From the NCBI GenBank assembly GCA_964480735.1, contig CAYZQS010000126.1:1-7182 (forward strand): DNA of 7,182 nucleotides. The letters run 5' to 3'. This DNA is from UBA5972 sp964480735. GTDB taxonomy: Bacteria > Pseudomonadota > Alphaproteobacteria > Rhodobacterales > Rhodobacteraceae. Positions 1-6,015 of the stretch are shown here, in pieces. The notes beneath the pieces are model-generated. The model was not told the origin of the DNA, did not search any database, and saw nothing but the letters and a program-made list of their open reading frames with translations. The position numbers and the translations under genes are program-made. The number at the start of each line of letters is the position of its first letter. Positions within the stretch are counted from its first letter, which is position 1.

Positions 1-3000
1 CAGGCGTGCGAGTTTGATTATTCAGGGGCGCAGGCCTGCAAAGCGCTGAAAGAAGAAGGCTACAAGGTTATTCTGGTCAATTCCAACCCGGCCACCATCA
101 TGACAGACCCCGGCATGGCCGATGCCACCTATGTGGAACCGATCACGCCCGAAGTGGTCGCCAAAATCATCGAAAAAGAACGCCCGAATGCCCTGCTGCC
201 CACTATGGGCGGGCAAACCGGGCTGAACACCGCGCTGGCGCTGGATGACATGGGGGTATTGGCTAAGTTCAACGTCGAGATGATCGGAGCAGACCGCAAA
301 GCCATTGAAATGGCCGAGGACCGCAAGCTGTTCCGCGAGGCGATGGATCGCCTGGGCATTGAAAACCCGCGCGCCACGATTGCTGAAAATATGGAGCAGT
401 GTATGGCAGCACTGGAAGACGTGGGCCTGCCTGCCATTATCCGCCCCGCGTTTACAATGGGCGGCACCGGCGGCGGTATTGCCTACAATCGCGACGACTA
501 TGAAAAAATCTGCGCCAGCGGGCTGGACGCGTCACCCGTCAACCAGATTCTGATTGACGAGTCATTGCTTGGCTGGAAGGAATTTGAACTGGAGGTGGTG
601 CGCGACAAGGCCGACAACGCCATCATCGTCTGTTCGATTGAAAATATTGATCCAATGGGGGTTCATACGGGCGACAGCATCACCGTGGCCCCGGCCCTGA
701 CCCTTACGGATAAAGAATATCAACTGATGCGCAGCCGTTCCATCAACGTGCTGCGCGAAATCGGGGTGGAAACCGGCGGCTCCAATGTGCAATGGGCGGT
801 CAATCCGGCCGACGGGCGCATGGTGGTGATCGAGATGAACCCGCGCGTGTCGCGTTCTTCGGCGCTGGCGTCAAAAGCCACCGGTTTTCCCATTGCCAAG
901 ATCGCCGCCAAACTGGCGGTGGGTTATACGCTTGATGAACTTGACAATGACATCACCAAAGTCACACCGGCGTCCTTTGAGCCCTCAATCGACTATATCG
1001 TCACCAAAATTCCGCGCTTTGCCTTTGAAAAATTCCCGGGCGCCGAGGCAACCCTGACAACGGCGATGAAATCCGTGGGCGAAGCAATGGCCATTGGCCG
1101 GTCCATTCACGAAAGCCTGCAAAAGGCGCTGGCGTCGCTGGAAACCGGTCTGTCCGGATTTGACGATATCGCCATTGACGGCGCACCGGAAAAATCTGCT
1201 GTCGTCAAAGCCATTTCCGCGCAAACGCCGGACCGGTTGCTGCTGATCGCACAGGCCATGCGGCACGGGCTGACGGACGATGACATCAACCTCGCCACCT
1301 CATATGATCCGTGGTTTCTGGCCCGCATCCGCGAGATCGTGGACACCGAAGAGCGTATTAAGGCCGAAGGCCTGCCAAGCGATGAGGCCCCGCTGCGGGC
1401 GTTGAAAATGATGGGGTTCACAGACGCCCGTCTGGCCACTTTGACCGGCCAAAACGAACGTGACATCCGCATCACCCGACAGCGCGTTGGAGTTGTCGCC
1501 GCCTTCAAACGTATCGACACCTGCGCCGCCGAATTTGAGGCGCAAACACCCTATATGTATTCCACCTACGAGGCCCCGATGATGGGAGAGGTGGAATGCG
1601 AGGCCCGGCCTTCTGAGCGCAAAAAAGTCGTGATCCTTGGCGGCGGTCCAAACCGCATCGGTCAGGGGATCGAGTTTGATTATTGCTGTTGTCACGCCTG
1701 TTACGCACTGACAGAGGCTGGTTACGAAACCATCATGATCAACTGCAACCCGGAAACGGTTTCAACGGATTATGACACGTCGGACCGTCTTTATTTTGAA
1801 CCGCTGACCATGGAAAGCGTCATGGAAATCCTGCGGGTGGAGCAGGACAACGGCACCTTGCACGGGGTGATCGTGCAGTTTGGCGGGCAAACGCCCCTGA
1901 AACTGGCCAATGATCTGGCGGCGGAAGGCATTCCCATCCTTGGCACCACGCCGGACGCCATTGATCTGGCCGAGGACCGCGAGCGGTTTCAGAAACTGCT
2001 GCACGATCTGAACCTGAAACAACCCTATAACGGCATCGCCTCGTCGCCGGAACAGGCATTTGAGATTGCGCAGGATGTCGGCTATCCACTGGTCATCCGC
2101 CCGTCTTACGTGCTGGGCGGGCGAGCCATGGAAATCATCCGCGATGACGCCCAGCTGACCCGCTATATTACCGAGGCCGTTACGGTTTCCGGGAAAAGCC
2201 CGGTGTTGCTTGACAGCTACCTGACCGGCGCGATCGAGGTGGATGTGGACGCCATTTCCGACGGCACAAACGTGCATGTGGCGGGCGTGATGCAACATAT
2301 CGAAGAAGCCGGCGTTCATTCCGGTGACAGCGCCTGCTCGCTGCCGCCATATTCCCTGCCACGGCATCAGATAGACGAAATGAAGCGCCAAACGGTCTTG
2401 ATGGCGCTGGGGCTGAACGTGGTTGGCCTGATGAACGTGCAGTTTGCCATCAAGGACGACGATATTTTTGTGCTGGAGGTCAACCCCCGCGCATCCCGCA
2501 CCGTGCCGTTTGTGGCCAAAGCCACTGACAGCGCGATTGCCTCTATCGCCGCCCGCGTGATGGCCGGAGAGAGGCTTGCAGACTTTAAACACCGCGCGCC
2601 CTACCCGGCGGGCGTTGGCATAGACGACACCCTGCCCTTTGCCGACCCGCTAACGCTGGCTGATCCGGATATGCCCTGGTACTCCGTCAAGGAGGCGGTG
2701 ATGCCCTTTGACCGCTTTCCCGGTGTTGATACGCTGCTGGGCCCGGAAATGCGCAGTACCGGCGAAGTGATGGGCTGGGACCGCTCGTTCGCCGAAGCGT
2801 TTTTAAAGGCCCAGATGGGGGCCGGGCATCGGCTGCCAACCGAGGGCCGCGCGTTTATTTCCATCAAGGACGCCGACAAAACGCACCTGATGGTGGAGGC
2901 CGTGCAAATCCTGGTTGACCTTGGCTTTGACATCATGGCCACCGGCGGCACGGCGGCGTTTTTGGCTGAAAATGGGATTGAGGCCGAAGTGGTCAACAAA

Positions 3001-3231
3001 GTCTACGAAGGCGGGCGCACGGTGGTGGACCACCTCATAGACGGGCGTATCGACCTGTTGTTTAACTCGACCGAAGGCGCTGAAGCCGTTGAAGACAGCC
3101 GCGAAATCCGCAGTATCTCGCTTCGGGAACGGCTGGCCTATTTCACGACGGCGGCAGGGTCTCATGCGGCGGCACTGGCGATGCGCAGTGCGGCGGAGGG
3201 GGAGATTGGGGTAAGGTCGTTGCAGGGGTAG
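1..3231 (+). CDS. carB: Carbamoyl-phosphate synthase large subunit, 5'-truncated by the window edge
   Basis: CarB makes carbamoyl phosphate from bicarbonate, two ATP and ammonia channelled from the CarA glutaminase; the product feeds pyrimidine and arginine synthesis in the cytoplasm. The frame is open from base 1 (QACEFDYSGAQACKAL), matching E. coli CarB from about residue 22, so roughly 21 codons are missing; the ATG at 100 is internal. The 1076 visible residues cover all four parts: carboxyphosphate ATP-grasp domain (to about nt 1150; RPAFTMGGTGGG at 442-477, metal-binding IEMNPRVSR with Glu at 832), oligomerisation domain (about 1150-1620), carbamoyl-phosphate ATP-grasp domain (from VVILGGGPNRIGQG at 1627; LEVNPRASR with Glu at 2476) and a C-terminal MGS-like allosteric domain (about 2850-3100). 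That last domain keeps the Thr, Thr and Lys (2941, 2950, 2998) equivalent to E. coli T974, T977 and K993, so UMP/IMP-type control is plausible. Stop is TAG. No frameshift is seen. Identification is secure. Confidence 0.98.
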   Translation, partial: QACEFDYSGAQACKALKEEGYKVILVNSNPATIMTDPGMADATYVEPITPEVVAKIIEKERPNALLPTMGGQTGLNTALALDDMGVLAKFNVEMIGADRKAIEMAEDRKLFREAMDRLGIENPRATIAENMEQCMAALEDVGLPAIIRPAFTMGGTGGGIAYNRDDYEKICASGLDASPVNQILIDESLLGWKEFELEVVRDKADNAIIVCSIENIDPMGVHTGDSITVAPALTLTDKEYQLMRSRSINVLREIGVETGGSNVQWAVNPADGRMVVIEMNPRVSRSSALASKATGFPIAKIAAKLAVGYTLDELDNDITKVTPASFEPSIDYIVTKIPRFAFEKFPGAEATLTTAMKSVGEAMAIGRSIHESLQKALASLETGLSGFDDIAIDGAPEKSAVVKAISAQTPDRLLLIAQAMRHGLTDDDINLATSYDPWFLARIREIVDTEERIKAEGLPSDEAPLRALKMMGFTDARLATLTGQNERDIRITRQRVGVVAAFKRIDTCAAEFEAQTPYMYSTYEAPMMGEVECEARPSERKKVVILGGGPNRIGQGIEFDYCCCHACYALTEAGYETIMINCNPETVSTDYDTSDRLYFEPLTMESVMEILRVEQDNGTLHGVIVQFGGQTPLKLANDLAAEGIPILGTTPDAIDLAEDRERFQKLLHDLNLKQPYNGIASSPEQAFEIAQDVGYPLVIRPSYVLGGRAMEIIRDDAQLTRYITEAVTVSGKSPVLLDSYLTGAIEVDVDAISDGTNVHVAGVMQHIEEAGVHSGDSACSLPPYSLPRHQIDEMKRQTVLMALGLNVVGLMNVQFAIKDDDIFVLEVNPRASRTVPFVAKATDSAIASIAARVMAGERLADFKHRAPYPAGVGIDDTLPFADPLTLADPDMPWYSVKEAVMPFDRFPGVDTLLGPEMRSTGEVMGWDRSFAEAFLKAQMGAGHRLPTEGRAFISIKDADKTHLMVEAVQILVDLGFDIMATGGTAAFLAENGIEAEVVNKVYEGGRTVVDHLIDGRIDLLFNSTEGAEAVEDSREIRSISLRERLAYFTTAAGSHAAALAMRSAAEGEIGVRSLQG

Positions 3232-3272
3232 ACGGACCAAATCACGCTAAGCCAGCATCACCGACGGTAAAG

Positions 3273-3300
3273 TTGGCGGCTTTTAAACAAGCCCTGCCAA
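3273..3300 (+). terminator. Weak hairpin downstream of carB, possible terminator
   Basis: TTGGC-GGCTT, loop TTAAAC, AAGCC-CT-GCCAA forms two 5-bp stem segments separated by a 2-nt bulge, 41 bp after the carB stop. There is no T-run after it, so it is not a textbook intrinsic terminator. The stronger palindrome at 3307-3389 may serve instead, or termination may be Rho-dependent. Confidence 0.25.
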
Positions 3301-3306
3301 ACACCC

Positions 3307-3389
3307 GTCCGGGCCCCTTTGCCCGGACAGCGCCCGGACCTCCCCCATGGGGAGGGCGCTTCGCTGTCCCCGAGGTCCGGGCGCTGTCC
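3307..3389. repeat. Compound GC-rich palindromic element (candidate dispersed extragenic palindrome or terminator)
   Basis: A perfect 18-bp inverted repeat has arms GGACAGCGCCCGGACCTC (3325-3342) and its reverse complement (3372-3389), separated by 29 bp. Its left end overlaps a second hairpin, GTCCGGGC (3307-3314) with GCCCGGAC (3321-3328), loop CCCTTT. Inside sits a third, CCTCCCC (3339-3345) with GGGGAGG (3349-3355), which competes with the large stem for bases 3339-3342. The octamer GCCCGGAC or its complement occurs four times (3307, 3321, 3332, 3375), and CGCTGTCC occurs twice (3362, 3382). The arrangement resembles a multicopy intergenic palindrome; it could also end carB transcription, though no T-run follows. 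The structure is seen directly; the role is inference. Confidence 0.75.
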
Positions 3390-3407
3390 TCGCAACTGCT
3401 CATTTAA

Positions 3408-3462
3408 ATTGCAATCGATTGCAGCCTAAGAAATATTGCGATTTCATTTGGCTCAACGCAAT
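3408..3462. promoter_or_regulatory. Cluster of GCAAT/ATTGC motifs with a perfect 14-bp palindrome, candidate operator region
   Basis: TGCAATCGATTGCA (3410-3423) is a perfect palindrome. The pentamer ATTGC or its complement GCAAT occurs five times in 55 bp: 3408-3412, 3411-3415, 3418-3422, 3435-3439 and 3458-3462. The last two are parts of a 6-bp inverted pair, ATTGCG and CGCAAT. The cluster lies in the AT-rich stretch 70-125 bp upstream of the MAPEG start, where a regulator would bind. I cannot name the regulator. Confidence 0.4.
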
Positions 3463-3470
3463 TTTCCTCT

Positions 3471-3486
3471 TTAACCTTTCTGTTAA
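3471..3486. promoter_or_regulatory. TTAAC-N6-GTTAA dyad, imperfect CtrA-like site
   Basis: Two TTAA motifs (3471-3474, 3483-3486) are separated by 8 bp; the alphaproteobacterial CtrA consensus is TTAA-N7-TTAAC, so spacing is off by one. The sequence also reads as a 5-bp inverted repeat with a 6-bp spacer. It lies 46-61 bp before the MAPEG start, about where a promoter would be. This is a weak call. Confidence 0.2.
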
Positions 3487-3517
3487 TTATGCTACCCCCC
3501 ACCCACACCATAACAAA

Positions 3518-3523
3518 AAGGGG
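3518..3523 (+). promoter_or_regulatory. Ribosome binding site for the MAPEG gene
   Basis: AAGGGG lies 8 nt before the ATG at 3532, and GGAAA continues after it. This purine-rich site supports the chosen start. Confidence 0.7.
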
Positions 3524-3531
3524 AAACCTTC

Positions 3532-3954
3532 ATGCAAGAACTCATAACAACCTATCAAACCGCCCTCCTCGCCCTTGGCGTGCTGTCCCTCGCCGTCGTC
3601 GTGCAGTCCTTCATCGCCGGCCTTGTCAAAAACGGCATCAGCGGACAGCCCGCAGGCGTGGACGTGACCGGCGACATCAGTGACCGCACATTCCGCATCG
3701 CCCGCACGCACTTAAACAGCATCGAGAATTTCTCGGCCCTGTTCGCCGCGTCAGTCCTTGCCATGATGGCCGGGGCCAACGCCCAGTGGCTGACGTGGCT
3801 GGTGCTGGCCGCTGTGGGCCTGCGCCTGATCTACTGGCCAATCTACTATGCCCGATTTGGCAAAGACGGCGGCGGTTTGCGCAGTTTTGTGCATGTTTTT
3901 GCGCTGGTCGCCAATATGGGCATCGCGGCCCTTGCCATTTGGGCTCTGCTTTAG
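3532..3954 (+). CDS. MAPEG family integral membrane protein
   Basis: This is a 140-residue protein with the size and layout of the MAPEG family (membrane-associated proteins in eicosanoid and glutathione metabolism). Hydrophobic segments fall at about residues 8-32, 66-82, 85-104 and 117-140, giving four helices in the inner membrane. Between the first two is the family signature region FRIARTHLNSIEN (residues 54-66), with Arg55, Arg58, Asn62 and Glu65 at positions usually linked to glutathione contact and packing. Eukaryotic members conjugate or reduce with glutathione; many bacterial members have no tested function, so substrate and activity are unknown. The start is supported by AAGGGG 8 nt upstream. 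The gene appears to have its own promoter region and stands 108 bp before the next gene on the same strand. A cytosolic GST gene nearby fits a glutathione theme, but that link is inference. Confidence 0.88.
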   Translation: MQELITTYQTALLALGVLSLAVVVQSFIAGLVKNGISGQPAGVDVTGDISDRTFRIARTHLNSIENFSALFAASVLAMMAGANAQWLTWLVLAAVGLRLIYWPIYYARFGKDGGGLRSFVHVFALVANMGIAALAIWALL

Positions 3955-3994
3955 CCAATTCGCGCGTTGGGTACGCATCCGGCGCGCCCCTGCC

Positions 3995-4010
3995 CAAGGG
4001 TTAACCCTTG
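3995..4010. promoter_or_regulatory. Perfect 16-bp palindrome upstream of the KAS III gene, candidate operator
   Basis: CAAGGGTTAACCCTTG is self-complementary over all 16 bp and lies 52-67 bp before the KAS III start, 41 bp after the MAPEG stop. Its right end overlaps a possible -35 hexamer, TTGACC (4008-4013); the -10 placed 17 bp later, TTCACT (4031-4036), is poor. The position suits a repressor or activator site. In RNA it could form a 6-bp stem with a TTAA loop, so a weak terminator of the MAPEG transcript is an alternative. Confidence 0.45.
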
Positions 4011-4050
4011 ACCTGCCCCGGCCCAGCGGCTTCACTGACGCCACCGCGAT

Positions 4051-4056
4051 CAGGAG
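4051..4056 (+). promoter_or_regulatory. Ribosome binding site for the KAS III gene
   Basis: CAGGAG ends 6 nt before the ATG at 4063, a good Shine-Dalgarno match and spacing, which fixes this start. Confidence 0.75.
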
Positions 4057-4062
4057 CCAGCC

Positions 4063-5187
4063 ATGCACCAGCCCGTCATCACCGGAACCGGCGTTTTCAC
4101 GCCCGCCCAATCGATCACAAATGAAGAGCTGGTTGTAGCCTATAACGCCTATGCGGACAATTATAACGCCGAAAACGCCGCGAAAATCGCCGATGGCACC
4201 ATTGAAGCGCTGGAACCATCAAGCGTGGATTTCATCGTCGCCGCCAGCGGCATCCACCACCGTTATGTGATGGACAAAGAGGGCGTGCTGGACCCCAAAA
4301 CCATGCACCCGCGCCTGCGACAGCGTTCGGACGAAGAACCCGGCATCATGGCCGAAATGGCGCTGGACGCCTGCAACAAAGCCCTCAGTCAGGCCGGCAA
4401 GTCCGCCGCTGACGTGGACGCGGTGATCGTCGCCGCCTCCAATCTGGAACGGGCCTATCCGGCTGTGGCGATTGAGGTGCAGGACCTTCTGGGCATCAAA
4501 GGCTTTGGCTTTGACATGAACGTCGCCTGTTCCTCGGCCACGTTCGGCATTCAGGCCGCCAGCGATATGATCCGCGCCGGATCGGCCCGGGCCATTTTGG
4601 TGGTCAACCCCGAGATTTGCTCGGGCCATCTGGAATGGCGCGACCGGGACTGTCATTTTATTTTCGGTGACGTCTGCACCGCCACGCTGCTGGAGCGTAA
4701 AAAGGACGCGACCGGCGACCACTTTGAAATCCTCTCAACCCGCTGCCTGACAGAATTTTCCAACAACATCCGCAACAACAACGGTTTTTTGCGCCGCTCG
4801 CGGCCCTCAGGCACCAAAGACCGGCGCGATATGCAGTTCATGCAAAACGGCCGCAAGGTGTTCAAACAGGTGTTGCCGGTGGTGTCAGAGCATCTGCAAA
4901 AACACCTTGAAGATGAAAACACCAGCGCTGATGATCTAAAACGCCTGTGGCTGCATCAGGCCAACAAAGCGATGAACGATTTTATCGGCCGCAAGGTTCT
5001 GGGCCGCATTCCACAGGATGGCGAGCAGCCCAATATTTTGCAGGAATACGCCAACACATCCTCTGCCGGTTCCATCATCGCCTTTTCCAAGTTTTCCGAT
5101 GATCTGGTTGACGGCGATCTGGGGATGATCTGCTCTTTTGGGGCGGGGTATTCGGTGGGATCGGTGCTGGTGCGTCGGTCAGTGTAA
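4063..5187 (+). CDS. Beta-ketoacyl-ACP synthase III family protein (FabH-like, enlarged type)
   Basis: This thiolase-fold condensing enzyme of 374 residues belongs to the group that joins an acyl-CoA to malonyl-ACP to start fatty acid elongation. The catalytic triad is intact: Cys156 in NVACSSATFGI, His298 in LWLHQANKAMND and Asn331 in YANTSSAGS; the C-terminal glycine-rich SFGAGYSVGSVLV (residues 358-370) is also present. It is about 50 residues longer than housekeeping FabH (about 320), partly through extra sequence between the first strand and the first core helix (about residues 25-95). This length and motifs such as FSNNIRNN (232-239) resemble Pseudomonas aeruginosa PA3286, reported to move octanoyl-CoA from beta-oxidation into fatty acid synthesis. 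That match is from memory, so the substrate is inference and no fab symbol is given. Translation starts after CAGGAG. The 3' end overlaps the convergent GST gene by 9 bp. Confidence 0.9.
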   Translation: MHQPVITGTGVFTPAQSITNEELVVAYNAYADNYNAENAAKIADGTIEALEPSSVDFIVAASGIHHRYVMDKEGVLDPKTMHPRLRQRSDEEPGIMAEMALDACNKALSQAGKSAADVDAVIVAASNLERAYPAVAIEVQDLLGIKGFGFDMNVACSSATFGIQAASDMIRAGSARAILVVNPEICSGHLEWRDRDCHFIFGDVCTATLLERKKDATGDHFEILSTRCLTEFSNNIRNNNGFLRRSRPSGTKDRRDMQFMQNGRKVFKQVLPVVSEHLQKHLEDENTSADDLKRLWLHQANKAMNDFIGRKVLGRIPQDGEQPNILQEYANTSSAGSIIAFSKFSDDLVDGDLGMICSFGAGYSVGSVLVRRSV

Positions 5188-5931
5188 ATCTGACAGGCCG
5201 TCCACAACACCGGCAATTGCCCAACTGGGCCGCAATTTCACCGCATCGATATAGCGCCCAACATGCGGGTTTTCTGCGCCGCCCCACCAGTCGGCAAACC
5301 CGTGCATGCGAAACCGGGCCAGCGCGGCAGTGGCAAAGGTATCGGCCAAAGTGTAGGTATTGGCCGCCACAAATTCTGTCTGCCCAAGGGCGACGTTCAG
5401 CGCCCTTACAACGGTTTTGGCGGCGTCCAGATGGGTTTGCACCTTGCTTGAATCCGCCAGTATCGCCTGCATCCGGCGGTTGCCGTCAATCCGCGATTGC
5501 AACAGCGCCGCGTGCTCTGGTCTGTCTTGCAGCATCTGCCGCAGCATTTCGCCGCGTGCAACAATCGTTGGCGACGTGCCTTTGGACGTCAAACTGCCTG
5601 AATACAGCAGCACGCCGTAATGCAGACCCATAATATCACGCATCATTTGGTTCATCTGATCAGGATCAGATGGGGTCAGGGACGGCCCCTCAAACCGCGC
5701 GTCCACCGCCTGTACGATGTTACCCGTGTCGGTGATAATCTCGTCATCTATGCGCAACGTCGGCACCACGGATTTCGGGTTAAGCGCCACATACCAGGGC
5801 TCAAACTGTTCCTTGGCCCGCATGATATCGACCGTCTGGCGCTCAAAGGCCACGCCTTTTTCCACCAACGCCAGCCGTGCCATTTGCGAGCATATGGAGC
5901 CCGGATAATCATACAACAATACCTGAACCAT
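5179..5931 (-). CDS. Glutathione S-transferase family protein
   Basis: This is a cytosolic GST of 250 residues from the chosen start. The N-terminal thioredoxin-like domain (about 1-80) has a first strand VQVLLYDY, a candidate catalytic stretch SICSQMARLAL (Ser12, Cys14, Ser15), the cis-proline of the VVPTL motif (Pro57) and DTGNIVQ (68-74) where most GSTs have E/D-S-x-x-I. The helical C-terminal domain (about 90-240) carries the conserved N-capping TLADTFA (194-200, Asp197). The frame stays open upstream to an ATG at 6048, but that would run through the divergent gene's 5' end, and the family normally starts just before strand 1, so 5931 is preferred. No Shine-Dalgarno precedes it, while a good -10 lies 6 nt upstream, suggesting a leaderless message. 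It likely conjugates or reduces electrophiles with glutathione; the substrate is unknown. Confidence 0.9.
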   Translation of the reverse strand: MVQVLLYDYPGSICSQMARLALVEKGVAFERQTVDIMRAKEQFEPWYVALNPKSVVPTLRIDDEIITDTGNIVQAVDARFEGPSLTPSDPDQMNQMMRDIMGLHYGVLLYSGSLTSKGTSPTIVARGEMLRQMLQDRPEHAALLQSRIDGNRRMQAILADSSKVQTHLDAAKTVVRALNVALGQTEFVAANTYTLADTFATAALARFRMHGFADWWGGAENPHVGRYIDAVKLRPSWAIAGVVDGLSDLH

Positions 5932-5937
5932 AAAGCC

Positions 5938-5967
5938 ATCATACACCAATAATTCGCTACTTGCGAA
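5938..5967 (-). promoter_or_regulatory. Probable sigma-70 promoter giving a leaderless GST transcript
   Basis: On the minus strand TTCGCA (5967-5962) and TATGAT (5943-5938) are 18 bp apart, matching 4/6 and 5/6 of the sigma-70 hexamers. Six bases separate the -10 from the ATG, so the expected +1 is the A of the start codon at 5931. The -35 overlaps a short inverted repeat (TTCGC-N5-GCGAA, 5953-5967) that could bind a regulator shared with the divergent VOC gene. Confidence 0.45.
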
Positions 5968-6003
5968 ATTACCGGATTGGCATAGGCTGAAAGCCGTAAA
6001 TCG

Positions 6004-6008
6004 AAAGG
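6004..6008 (+). promoter_or_regulatory. Weak ribosome binding site for the VOC gene
   Basis: AAAGG lies 7 nt before the ATG at 6016. It is a short match, but it is the only purine tract at the right distance. TTGGCA (5977-5982) is a good -35 candidate further upstream, without a matching -10. Confidence 0.4.
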
Positions 6009-6015
6009 CTAACTC

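Larger units (their letters stand above)
3232..3531. other. Intergenic region between carB and the MAPEG gene
   Basis: This 300-bp gap holds no convincing gene. The left part (3232-3400) is GC-rich and contains one weak hairpin and a strong compound palindrome. The right part (3401-3490) is distinctly AT-rich and carries palindromes, repeated GCAAT/ATTGC motifs and two TTAA motifs, as expected of a promoter for the downstream gene. A C-rich stretch (3495-3508) and a Shine-Dalgarno follow. I could not pick a sigma-70 -35/-10 pair with confidence: TTGGCT at 3448-3453 is a fair -35, but nothing good lies 16-18 bp downstream. Confidence 0.8.

Noticed and set aside
1678..1707. Cysteine cluster DYCCCHACYAL in CarB as an unusual metal site
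   Set aside because: The equivalent CarB region (DYCCVHA in E. coli) is conserved and Cys-rich, and I associate this variant with alphaproteobacteria in general.
1762..2592. 276-residue minus-strand ORF antisense to carB
   Set aside because: It lies wholly within a highly conserved carB region, is rich in His, Gly and Arg in the way of codon-bias shadows, and shows no recognisable domain.
100..3231. carB start at the ATG at 100
   Set aside because: The open frame and CarB homology continue upstream to base 1 (QACEFDYSGAQACKAL), so this ATG is an internal methionine (TIMTDPGMAD).
3347..3547. 66-residue plus-strand ORF in the carB-MAPEG gap
   Set aside because: It begins inside the palindromic element, has no Shine-Dalgarno, runs through the AT-rich promoter region and ends within the MAPEG 5' end; no domain is recognised.
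4219..4722. 167-residue minus-strand ORF inside the KAS III gene
   Set aside because: It is antisense to a clear condensing enzyme with its triad intact, has low-complexity Gly/His/Val composition and no domain.
5215..5237. AATTGC...GCAATT inverted repeat near the GST 3' end as a bidirectional terminator
   Set aside because: The stem is short and interrupted, it has no T-run, and it lies inside the GST coding sequence; it is explained by codons.
5217..5633. Plus-strand ORFs (138 and 110 residues) across the GST gene
   Set aside because: They are shadows of the minus-strand GST frame, whose fold and motifs are clear; they show no domain.
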